NCBI RefSeq assembly: GCF_017591435.1
Contig: NC_059303.1
Coordinates: 823,001 to 887,000, forward strand
Length of the DNA: 64,000 nucleotides
Origin: Portunus trituberculatus
Lineage: Eukaryota > Arthropoda > Malacostraca > Decapoda > Portunidae
Reading direction: 5' to 3'
The position numbers and the translations under genes are program-made. Positions 30,302 to 39,821 of the stretch are shown one piece after another. The stretch's first letter is position 1. Every line of letters begins with the position of its first letter. Under the pieces are notes generated by a model. The model was not told where the DNA came from. It did no database searches and saw only the letters and a program-made list of their open reading frames with translations.

Positions 30302-33115
30302 TTATGCTCGTGTGGCCCCTTCTCCATATCTACACTTATCCAATCTTACTTTAAAAGTGTGCACACTCGTTGCAGACACTACTTCTTCATCTAAACTGTT
30401 CCACGTCTCAATACATCTCTGGGGAAAAATATATTTTTTAATATCTCTCAGACATCTTCCTTTTCTCAGCTTTTTTCTATGCGATCTTGTGCTTCTGATG
30501 TCATATTCTTCTCTCAGGATCAGTTTCTCATTATCCACTTGGTCCATTCCGTTGATCAATTTATATACTTATATCAGGTCTCCTCTCTCCCTTCTTTGTT
30601 ACAGGGTTGGTAGATCCATAGCCTTTAGTCTCTCCTCATGTCATCCCTTCAAATTCTGGAACCATTCTTGTAACTATTTTTTGTAGCCTTTCCAATTTCC
30701 TTATGTGTTTCTTTTTATGAGGGGTCCACACTACTCCTGCATATTCCAATATGGGTCTTATTATAGTACTTATCAATTTCTTCATTTCTTTGTCCATGTA
30801 GTGAAATGCTACTCCAATATTCCTTAGCAAATTATATGTTTCTCTAAAAATTCTATCAATATGGCTTACTGGTTGATTGTTTTCTTCCATGGTCACTCCT
30901 AAGTCCTTTTCCTTTTTGACTTTCTCCAGTTCTACTCCATCTCCCAACTTATAGATTCCCACAGGTCGTCTTTCACTCTTTCCCATTTCTATGACATGGC
31001 TTTTGTTCACATTGAATTCCATTTCCCACTTCTTACTCCATTCCCAGATCTTATTTAGGTCTTCTTGCAGTATTTCACAATCCTCCTTTTGCTTTATAAC
31101 TCTGCACAGTTTCATATCATCCGCAAACAAATTTATGTAGCTGTTCACTCCTGGCATGTCGTTAATATAAATGAGGAAAAGTATTGGTGCCAATATTGAC
31201 CCCTGTGGCACTCCGCTTTCTGCTTCTCTCCACTTGGACTTCATATATTTAACTACCGTCCTTATTTCTCTCCCCCTCAAATAATTTTCTATCCATCTCA
31301 ATCTGCTTCCTTTTAAGCCACCATCCTCCTCTAACTTCCACAGTAATCTTGCGTGTGGCACTTTGTCAAATGCCTTTTTTAAATCCAATTAAATGCAGTC
31401 AACCCATCCCTCTCTCTCTGGTACTCTATCAACTATTCTAGAATAGAAACTCAATAAATTAGTTACACAAGACCGTCCTTTTCTAAAACCAAATTGGCTA
31501 TTTGATATTAATTTGTTGTCTTCAAGGAACTTGATCCATTGTTTCTTTATTATTCTTTCACACATCTTGCATATTACACTAGTTAGTGATACCGGTCTGT
31601 AATTTAAAGGTTCTTCCTTCCTTCCGCTCTCATATATGGGAACCACCTCAGCTCTTTTCCATTCTACTGGCACTGTTCCATTTTCTATTGAGCATTTTAT
31701 GATGTTGTATATAGGACTTGCTAGTTCTTCCCTACATTCTTTCAGTATTCTGCCTGAGACTTCATCTGGTCCCATTGCCTTCTCTTCATCCAGTTCCTTC
31801 ATTAACTCTTTTATTTCAAGCTTGGTTACTTTAATCTCTTTCATATAGATTGTCTCTCTATTACTCCGTGGCCTCTCAAATTTGGATTCCTTAGCAAAGA
31901 CCTCCTGGAATTTTTTTGTATAATAGTTCTGCCATACTTTTTGGGTCTTCCACCATCCCGTTCTCTCCTTTTAACCTTTCTATTGTTTTTTATTGCCTAA
32001 TTTTTCCATTTATGAATCTATAGAACTATTTTGGTTGCTCCTTACATTTTTCGACAATATCTTTTTCAAAGTTCTTTTCCTCTTCCTTCCTCACCTTAAC
32101 ATATTCATTTCTTGCTGCTTTGAAGTTTTCCTTATTTGCTGGATTCCTATTTCTCCACCTTTTCCATGCTCCATCTCTTTTCTCCTTTGCCTTGGCACAC
32201 CTTGCATTAAACCAATCTTTCTTTCTTTCTTCTTTAGGTCTATATTTTGGGACATATTCTCTTACTCCTGTTTTGTATATTTCCAAAAATAAGTTATATT
32301 TGTCTTGCATTGTCTCTGAGTTTTCCATCTCCTCCCAGTCTACGTTTTTAAAATAGTTCTTGAGATTCTCAATATCAGCCTTTCTGTAATTTAATCGGTC
32401 TCCTTTGTATGAATCGTCTCTATCTTCCTTTCCCTCTTCTATATCTATTTCTAATATTGCATGGTCACTCTTTCCCAATGGGCATTTATATCTTATATCA
32501 TCATTCATTTGTATACCCCTTGTAAAAACTAGGTCCAATCTCGCCGGCTCGTCGTTTCCTCTGAATCTTGTGCATTCCTTTACTCTCTGGTCCATCATAT
32601 TGTCTATCATTAGGTTCAAGAATCTTTCTCCCCCAGGCTTCTTCCCCCATACCACTTTCATAATTTTCCCAGTCCACTTCTTTACAGTTGAAATCTCCTA
32701 CTAATATAACTTTTTTCCTTTATTTATCGATTCTCGTTAGACTCCTTATTGTGCCATCTATCATGTCTTTATATTCTTGATTGGTCCATGAATTTGTTTT
32801 TGGTGGCACATATGTTACAATGATTTTTATCTCTTTTTTATTAATATGCATCTTAATATACAATACTTCTGCTTTTCCTTCCCCACATTTCATTTCGTTT
32901 ATCACTATCTCCTTCCTTAACATAATCATGACTCCTCCTCCTCCTTTACCCACTGTGTCTCTACTCCATTTATTATACCTATTGTCCAAGTCTATTTTGA
33001 TTGCCTTATTTAGTTTTGTTTCAGCCAGGCATACAATATCTGGATTATCTCTTCTTATGTAATCTCTTAATTCTAATTTACTTGATAAAACCCCGTCTAT
33101 GTTCGTATACATCAT
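30302..33115 (-). pseudogene. LINE-A ORF2 in copy A5
   Basis: It opens MMYTNIDGVLSSKLELRDYI (33115). The endonuclease shows DIVCLAETKLNKAI, VGKGGGGVMIMLRK, then a frame change near 32700 before RLDLVFTRGIQMND and LGKSDHAILEID (SDH intact). The RT shows MKELDEEKAMGPDEVSGRIL, FGFRKGRSCVTNLLSFYSRI, AFDKVPHARLLWKLEEDGG, ESGVPQGSILAPILFLIYIN and LFADDMKLCRV with FADD intact. One long frame covers 30636-31388 (palm to thumb). Breaks at 31389, near 32020, near 32700 and near 30630-30560 inactivate it. The end is FKVRLDKCRYGEGATRA. Confidence 0.88.
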
Positions 33116-33129
33116 TTTTAGTCTTTTGC

Positions 33130-33985
33130 CTTTATCACTTTTAGTTAAACATGTTCCACTTTTTTCTCTTCCTTCTCGTTTATATACCATTTCCTTATCC
33201 TGTCTCCTAAAATTCTCCAAAAAATGCCTTCTTGTCCTCTTTTGACCTTTGATTATTCTTTTCCCTTACTGCTGCTGCCAGTTCATTGTATCTCTTCCTT
33301 TCTTCCTCATTTCTATTTTTCTTTATATAGATATATTGCAGCCTTTTTTTTCTCTAAGTTTTGTTGTTCTATATAATATTTCTTCTGTTGCTGCTTGTGA
33401 TTTTAGTAGTATTTTAATTGGTCTCGTTTTTCCTTCTTGATATGGTCCCATTCTGTTTATTTCTTCTACTTTCTTTTCGAAGTTTTGCCTATCTTTGTCG
33501 TTTAGATTCTTCAGTAGGTTTTTGACTGATTTCATTTCTTTTTTTTTTTTTGTCTTTTTGGTCTATTTTTTATATTTTTTTCTTTTAGTCCAAATATGAG
33601 TACACTCTTCTTTTTTCTGCAATTTCTCTAACTAAATTTTCTTTTGTCTTGAGGACTCCTATCATTTTGCTTGTCATATTTTCTTCTTTTTCTTTAAGTT
33701 GTTCTTGAATCACCTCCTGAAAATCGGCCTTATCTTTCTTATCTTGGACTCTCCATGCTTGTACTTCTTTTTTAATCACGTTCTGTACTCTTTCCTCTTC
33801 CTTCTCCTTTATCAGTTTATCTAGTTTATATTAAATATTTGACACTCTTTTTAGTAGTGAAGTAGTCGTCTTATCGAAACCTTCGAATACACGCTCACCC
33901 ACATCATCATAGTCATCATCAGCTTTCCTACCTTCTCCAATCTCACGTTTGCATTTTGATGGTATCTCTTTTTATGCTCATCATT
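33130..33985 (-). pseudogene. LINE-A ORF1 in copy A5, internally deleted
   Basis: The C-terminal parts are recognisable: MENFRRQDKEMVYKREGREK is fused into the frame leading to ORF2 (33220), RPIKILLKSQAATEEILYRT lies at 33323-33535, and VIKKEVQAWRVQDKKDKADF at 33779-33585. The coiled coil is largely missing: sequence jumps from the VQN-type segment at 33800 straight to the start of the helix at 33815. That is a deletion of about 215 bp compared with A2. The acidic N-terminus is traceable to about 33985 but has stops. The residual protein could not form the normal coiled coil. Confidence 0.7.
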
Positions 33986-34139
33986 CCTTAATAATTGATT
34001 ACATGTAGAAAAATGAGACCATACTACCTGCCCAGGCCCCTGTAAAAACTGTACAACCGGTATGTAGTGAAGATCAGCTGCTTGTCGGAACCGTGCCAGT
34101 GCGTCCTTCCTCTACCGTGTCTCGTGTGTGTGTATTTAC

Positions 34140-35334
34140 CTAGTTGTATTTACCTAGTTGTAGTTTTACAGGGCCTCTGAAAATTCTATCAATATGGCAT
34201 ACCGGTTGATTATTTTCTTCCATTGTCACTCCCAATTCCTTTTCCTTTTTTACTTTTTCTAGTTCTACTCCATCTCCCATCTTATAGATTCCCACTGGTC
34301 GTCTTTCACTTTTTTCCCATTTCCAAGACATGGCTTTTGTCCACATTGAATTCCATCTCCCATTTTTTGCTCCATTTCCAGATCTTGTTTGTCTTCCTGT
34401 AGTATTTCACAATCCTCTTTTTGTTTAATGACTCTGCACAGTTTTGCATCGTCCGCAAACAGATTTATGTAGCTGTTCACTCCCTCTGGCATGTCATTTA
34501 TATATACGAGAAAAAGTATTGGCGCCAATACTGACCCCTGTGGCACTCCGCTGTGTACTGTTCTCCACTTGGACTTTCTATCTTTAACTATCGTTCTTAT
34601 TTCTCTCCCCCTTAAGTAATTCTTCATCCATCTCAATGTGCTTCCTTTTAAGCCACCCTTCTCCTCTAACTTCCATAGTAATCTTTCATGTGGCACTTTA
34701 TCAAACACCTTTTTAGATCTAAATAAATACAGTCAACCCATCCCTCTCTCTCTTTTACTTTATCAACTATTCTAGAGTAGAAACTCAATAAATTTGTTAC
34801 ACATGACCGACCTTTTCTAAAACCAAATTGGCTATTTGATAATATTTTGTTGTCTTCAAGAAACTCAATCCATTGCTTCTTTATTACTTTTTCACACATC
34901 TTGCATATTACACTAATTAGTGATACCGGTCTGTAATTTAAAGGTTCTTCCTTCCTTCCGCTCTTATATGTGGGAACCACCTCAGCTCTTTTCCACTCCA
35001 CTGGCACTGTTCCATTTTCAATTGAGCATTTTATGATGTTGTATATTGGACTTGCTAGTTCTTCCCTACATTCTTTCAGTATTCTGCCTGAGACTTCATC
35101 CGGTCCCATTGCCTTTTCCTCATCTAGTTCCGTCATCAACTTTTTTATTTCAAGCTTGGTTACTTTAATCTCTTTCATATAGACAGTCTCTCTATTACCC
35201 TGTGGTCTTTCAAATTTGGATTCCTTAGTAAAGACCTCATGAAATTTACTATTTAACAGTTCTGCCATGCTTTTTGGGTCTTCCACCATTCCGTTTTCTC
35301 CTTTTAACCTTCTTCTCCTCCTCTGACTTTTCAT
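34140..35334 (-). pseudogene. LINE-A ORF2 in copy A6: RT core only
   Basis: The frame 35334-34666 holds MAELLNSKFHEVFTKESKFE, LDEEKAMGPDEVSGRILKEC, FGFRKGRSCVTNLLSFYSRI and the start of YLDLKR. A frameshift leads to FDKVPHERLLWKLEEKGG, HSGVPQGSVLAPILF and LFADDAKLCRV (34708-34265). No endonuclease precedes it and the CR1-type C-terminus is deleted after the thumb (34180). It therefore represents fingers-palm-thumb without the nicking domain. The catalytic FADD is intact. It is a deletion product, not a natural endonuclease-free type, since both breakpoints fall inside coding segments present in A1 and A3. Confidence 0.82.
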
Positions 35335-35409
35335 TATTTTTATTCTCTTGCTTCTGCCACCAGTTCATTGTGTCTTTTCCTTTCCTTCTCGTTTTTATTT
35401 TTCTTTATG

Positions 35410-35497
<88 letters not shown>

Positions 35498-36343
35498 ATA
35501 TTTGCAACCTTCTGTTTCTCTGAGTTTTGTTTTTCTATATAGTATTTCTTCTGCTGCTGCTTGTGATTTTAGTAATATCTTAATTGGTCTCACTGTTCCT
35601 TCTTGATATGGTCCCATTCTATGGATTTCTTCTACTTCCTCTTCTAAGTTCTGTCTATCCTCGTCATTCAGATGTTTTAATAGGTCTTTTACTGATTTCA
35701 TTTCGTCTTTTTCCCTTCTTGGTCTATATTTAACATTTTTTTCTTTCAGTCCAAAAATAATTACACTCTTCTTTTTTTCCGTAATTTCTCTTACTAAATT
35801 TTCTTTTTTCTTGAGGACTCCTATCATTTTGCTTGTCATATTTTCATTTCTTTTTAACTGTTCTTGAAATACTTCTTGAAATGATTCCTTGTCTTTCTTA
35901 TCTTGGATTCTCCATGCTTGTACTTCTTTTTTAATCACGTCTTGTACTCTTTCTTATTCTTTGTTAACTAGATCTTTTAGCTTCTCTTTTTCTTTCTCGG
36001 CTTTACCGAGTCCTTCTTCCATCAATTTCTTGTAGTTCGCTATTTGGACTTTTAATTCTTCATTTTCGGTTCTTAGCCTAGTTTCGTTTTCTTCTACTCT
36101 TTTTATCCTTTCTTTCAATTTCTGGAGCTCTTTATCCTGCTCTTCATTCTCTTTCATTCCCATACTTTCCTTTATCAATTTATCTAATTTACGTTCGATA
36201 GTTAAGACTCTATCAAATATTGAAGTTTGCGCCATATCAAAGCCTTCAAATTCTCTTTCTCCCTCACCAACATTGTCATCATCAACTTTCATTCTTTCCC
36301 TTGTCACATACCTGCATTTAGATGGAATCTCTTTCTCACTCAT
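35335..36343 (-). pseudogene. LINE-A ORF1 in copy A6 with (TA)n expansion
   Basis: The best-preserved N-terminus in the window: MSEKEIPSKCRYVTRERMKV (36343), DDDNVGEGEREFEGFDMAQ, then heptads IFDRVLTIERKLDKLIKES and LQKLKERIKRVEENETRLRT down to 35954. The second frame (35938-35405) has VIKKEVQAWRIQDKKDKESF, SVIIFGLKEKNVKYRPRREK and RPIKILLKSQAAAEEILYRK, and enters a (TA)n tract read as Tyr-Ile repeats that ends in a stop. The frames are joined by a single frameshift near 35945. The C-terminal ER-rich helix beyond the microsatellite is partly preserved (35340-35400). Confidence 0.82.
35412..35489. repeat. (TA)n microsatellite in ORF1 of copy A6
   Basis: About 78 bp of TA followed by TGTGTGTATA, at the same ORF1 codon position as the tract in A1 (11263-11325). 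Confidence 0.97.
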
Positions 36344-36480
36344 TATTATTTAACACTGTATTCATGAAAAAAAAATGAGTCCACACTTTTCGCCCAGGCC
36401 ACTGCAAACCCAAACAAAGGTAGTGAAGATCAGCTGATTCTCAGGAGCGACGGTATTGCGTGCTTCCTCTACCGCGTCTC

Positions 36481-37123
36481 GTGTGTGTGTGTATTTACCT
36501 AGTTGTAGTTTTACAGGGCCTGGGCTTTATGCTCGTGTGGTCCCGTCTCCATATCTACACTTATCCAATTTTTCTTTAAAACTATGTACACTCTTTGCTG
36601 ATACCACTTCCTCACTCAAACTGTTCCAAGTCTCAACACATCTTTGCGGGAAACTAAATTTTTTTAACATCTCTCAGACATCGTCCCTTCCTTAGTTTCT
36701 TACTATGCGATCTTGTGCTTCTAAAGTCATATTCTTCTCTCAGGATCAGTTTCTCATTATCCACTTCATCCATTCCGTTAATCAATTTATAAACTTGTAT
36801 CATATCCCCTCTCTCTCTTCTCTGCTCCAAGGTTGGTAGATCCATTGCCTTTAGTCTCTCCTCATATGCCATCCCTTTAAATTCTGGAACCATTCTTGTA
36901 GCCATTTTTTTGTAGTCTCTCTAATTTTCTTATGTGTTTCTTTTTATGGGGAGTCCACACAACTCCTGCATATTCCAATCTAGGTCTTATTTTAGTACTT
37001 ATCAATTTCTTCATCATTTCCTTGTCCATATAGTGAAATGGTACTCCAATATTCCTTAGCAAATTATACGTCTCTCTGAAAATTCTATCAATATGGCTAA
37101 CCGGTTGATTATTTTCTTCCATT
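36481..37123 (-). mobile_element. LINE-A fragment A7 (subfamily I), 3' end
   Basis: TG tail at 36481-36492, one TTTACCTAGTTG repeat, TTTTACAGGGCC, then ORF2 codons for the CR1-type C-terminus (36654-36905) and thumb. It stops at TTTTCTTCCATTG (37123), after which non-LINE sequence begins. It is the outermost (5'-most) member of the minus-strand run. Confidence 0.88.
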
Positions 37124-37566
37124 GTGTGTTTCTGTGTGTCCTCCATGACACAAGTCCTCTGTACAATACCACAGCTCAAAATGCTACTAGGATTGTTGCC
37201 CCTATGTCGTAAGAAGCTGATATAATAACAATAATCTCTTGATTGAGATAGAAGTAATAAACTATAGCATAATTTGGTCTCCCCTATAAAGTTTTCTACG
37301 TTTTCTATGATACCCGACGAGTCGAGGAGTTGCCAGGTGTCTCCTACTTTTCCGTAAAAACTCAAGTGAAGCCCTTGTTATAGTATCTGGAGCCCTCATG
37401 ATGACAATACTAAGTGGGGAGGAGTCACAAGAGCAGGTCTGAAGGGAAATGCGCCACGAAAATTCAAAACATTCCCCGCGAAAATTCATGATTACATAAG
37501 CGATCACCACGTCACAGTACTCGAGAGGCTTGATTATATAAGCGATCACCGCAGTTTAAGGGTTAA
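37124..37566 (-). mobile_element. Possible piggyBac-like terminal remnant (X)
   Basis: The stretch ends GTTTAAGGG + TTAA at 37555-37567. Interior blocks CGCGAAAATTCATGATTAC (37480) and GTTGCCAGGTGTC (37330) resemble GCGCGAAAATTCTTGATTAC and GTTGCCAAGTGTCG in the 5' region of element P (48176 and 48029). It has the same order and spacing class, but the outermost terminus differs from that of P, so this is a tentative relative. The first ~45 bp carry the CTCTGTACA motif seen at 20655. Confidence 0.35.
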
Positions 37567-37842
37567 ACAATACATTACACAAACTATAAACTATTAGAGG
37601 TAATAGGTGTGCAAAATATGAAAAAAAAAGAATAAATAAATAGGTAAATAATCCCTCTGGCAACTTTGGTTTTTGGATAAGTTGGATCAGCTCTCCTCTC
37701 AATTGGTCCAACTTATGTGGATTACCATGCTTCTAAATTTTGAAATTTTACAGTTGATGGATGGCTGTAGACTGCTGAGCTATTATCTTAAAACTGTTGT
37801 CATTTAAGATTTATGGGTCTGAATCTTAATCACCTATTAAAA
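37567..37842. other. AT-rich stretch without recognisable genes
   Basis: It has no reading frame of note. The only structure is a 10-bp inverted repeat ATAAGTTGGA / TCCAACTTAT at about 37677-37716 with a 20-bp spacer. Confidence 0.5.
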
Positions 37843-38340
37843 TACAGGCAAGCCCCGCTTAATGAAGGGGTTACGTTCCTAAAAACCCTTCGTTAAGCGA
37901 AACTCTGTTAAGCGAACCAATTATAACAAGTTTAACCCCTGACTTGAACTTCCATTGAGAGTAAACAAAGCGAGAGTGCATCATAGTACAGTGAAAGGTT
38001 TAATGAAAGTAAAAATTATGAAGTTAAACATTTAGGCAGTTTAAGTCATTATAATGTACACTAATGCATGTATGTACAGGTAGTCCTTGATTTATATGGA
38101 TTTACTTTATATGAATTCAGAATTATATGGTGTCCAAAAAATAGGGGTTATTCATCACATTGTACGAATTCCTCAGAATTATATGGTTTCAAGAAAGTTA
38201 AAATTCGACTGGCGATTTCTGCCCGCCAGTTGTTTCCCGCCGCCCGCATCCCTCTCACCGTGGCTGCGCGCCAAGCAGGCTCATTGTTCACCAACGCGTG
38301 GTTGTGGCAACATCTCACTCTCTTCTGCCCAGTGTTTACC

Positions 38341-38669
38341 ATGGCTACCAAGCGCCCTTCTGTATCTCCAGCTGGCGGTGATATGCTGGAGGAAAGGCTG
38401 GAAGTCTTGGACAGGGCAGAAAAAAGCCAGCGAAATAGTGTTATTCAGGCCGCATTGGGCATGAACGATGCCATGGTAAGGTGCATAAAACGTAACGCAA
38501 CGAAGATCCGAGAATCAACTATGAGATTCTTCTCAAAGAAAAACAACAAAAGAAAAAACAGCAATCGATAACAAGCTTCTTAATATCGCACACACCAAAT
38601 CAAGTAGTAACAGAATCGGAGACAGACGACGACAATGGTGACACATCAGAGGAGGAAGTAGCAAAATAG
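38341..38669 (+). pseudogene. W transposase: N-terminal helix-turn-helix fused to C-terminal tail by deletion
   Basis: From the ATG at 38341: MATKRPSVSPAGGDMLEERL, VLDRAEKSQRNSVIQAALGM and VRCIKRNATKIRES, which matches the CENP-B-type helix-turn-helix. Downstream, in another frame, comes KKKQQSITSFLISHTPN followed by the acidic ESETDDDNGDTSEEEVAK and a stop at 38669. QQSITSFL fits the PCNA-interacting peptide pattern with F-L in place of F-F. The catalytic region between these parts is absent. The N-terminus runs out of frame at 38571. No autonomous function is expected, although its ends might still be recognised by a relative's transposase. Confidence 0.6.
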
Positions 38670-38854
38670 AGAAAGAAGGTAGCTACTGTACTAATAAGAT
38701 AATTTTGTGTTTAAACATTTCCCATTTTCATAGTCATTTTTATGTCTTTGTAAGTTTATTAATAAAGGCATTAATAAGCATAATACAAATGTGTTTAATG
38801 CAAAATGTATACGTACAGTGAAAGATTATTTTATTTTGAACACATCCTTCAAAG

Positions 38855-38905
38855 TTTAGTGGTGGTGGCAGTGGTGGTGATGGTGGTGGTAGTGGTAGTG
38901 GTGCG
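38855..38905. repeat. GTGGTG-rich simple repeat within W
   Basis: Imperfect (GGTGGT)n, followed by a short self-complementary stretch GCCTCGCCCTGGAGGGCGAGGC (hairpin, about 38918-38940). Confidence 0.8.
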
Positions 38906-39368
38906 AGGACGCCCCTGAGCCTCGCCCTGGAGGGCGAGGCTGTTCAACCAAGGGAAGAAGTGGATGTGCTGGGAGTGATGCTCATGAGGATTGCGTGGCT
39001 GCTTGATGGAAAGGGGCTGGGGGTACTGTACAAAGCTCAGGTCCGCTCTTTTATACTAAAAAAAAGTCTAGAGTTGGTATTCATTCCTTACTTTATATGG
39101 TTCCTTCTGGAATGCATCTACCATATAAATTGAGGAATACCTGTACGTAACTTTATAATGTTGGTGATCTTAAATTTATGAAGGGAGGCAGAGTGAAACG
39201 GGAAAGACTAACCGACAACCTGTGGAATGTAAACATAGGGTGCATCATTGTATCACATACAAAACTTATGTACCACATTTCCATAAGGCTTTCCATTTTA
39301 TCCCTTGTAGAGTCACGAGTTCAGGTGGTTCTTTTAGCTTGCAAGGAAGATACGGTCTCACCAGCCTT

Positions 39369-39686
39369 CTAAATAGTCTGCTGACTTAAAAATAGTAGAG
39401 ACAGTAAGTAGATGGAGTCAAGATGGTGGCGAGCAATGCTATTAGTTTTCTCACCTCTCTTAGTGTCTGTGAATAAGAGTTTGAGAGTAAGATACTTCCT
39501 GGTCTTCTTAGCAACACTAGGTGACATTGCAGGGCATTTTGGTGGTAAGTTGAGCGAGGGAAGATGAGCTGCTGCTAACGCTGTTATTGTTTTGAACAGG
39601 GGGAGTGAGTGGTGCGCGTGTTGTCCACGAGAGGCGCTGGTGTATTCAAAAGCCTGTCGGCTTGCGTGATACGGCAGGGCTTTCAA
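39369..39686 (-). pseudogene. T1 transposase N-terminus, fragment
   Basis: The frame includes PPKCPAMSPSVAKKTRKYLT, the same CENP-B-type start as T0 and T2. It loses the reading soon after, because T1 lacks the AGCTTCACTTT stretch present in T0 at about 150-170, so helix 1 is followed by a frameshift. The 105 residues reported by the open frame include terminal-repeat sequence. There is no catalytic domain. It is only a marker of element orientation (minus). Confidence 0.55.
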
Positions 39687-39821
39687 ACTTGGAAAAAATT
39701 TCTTGGATAAAACTTCGTTAAAGCAAGTTTGGTATTCATTAAACGAGCAGATGGTAGTAAAATGAAACCGTTGTAGAGAAATTTCGTTGTGTGAACCTTC
39801 GTTAAGCAGGGGTTGCCTGTA

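Larger units (their letters stand above)
30229..34124 (-). mobile_element. LINE-A copy A5 (subfamily II), near full length
   Basis: The TG tail is at 30229-30252 and the 5' end is at about 34124 in the A2-type leader (GATCAGCTGCTTGTCGGAAC near 34072). The ORF1 coiled coil has lost about 215 bp relative to A2 near 33805. The 5' end meets the tail of A6. Confidence 0.9.
34125..36480 (-). mobile_element. LINE-A copy A6 (subfamily I) with two internal deletions
   Basis: The TG tail and TTTACCTAGTTG repeats at 34125-34170 lead to TTTTACAGGGCCT, then sequence jumps to CTGAAAATTCTATCAATATGG, removing ~600 bp of the ORF2 C-terminus. A second jump at about 35310 joins the segment just before the RT to the ORF1 C-terminus and removes the whole endonuclease. 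The 5' leader is complete to 36480 (A1-type leader plus CTTCCTCTACCGCGTCTC). Confidence 0.88.
38077..39143 (+). mobile_element. Tigger-like element W nested in T1
   Basis: The left end is TA + CAGGTAGTCCTTGATTTATATGG and the right end is ATACCTG + TA (39138-39145), with CCATATAAATTGAGG just inside. The termini are inverted. The uninterrupted target GTATGTACGTAAC is visible in T2 at 48312, so W inserted at the TA of that sequence and duplicated it. Its remaining coding sequence is an N-terminal DNA-binding part joined to the C-terminal tail; the DDE domain is deleted. Confidence 0.85.
37845..39819 (-). mobile_element. Tigger-like copy T1 (host of element W)
   Basis: The left end is TA + CAGGCAAGCCCCGCTTAA (37843) and the right end is AAGCAGGGGTTGCCTG + TA (to 39821). 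Coding direction is minus. It is a non-autonomous deletion derivative: left subterminal sequence, then W (38077-39143) inserted at a TA, then a short transposase start at 39369-39686. Confidence 0.85.
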
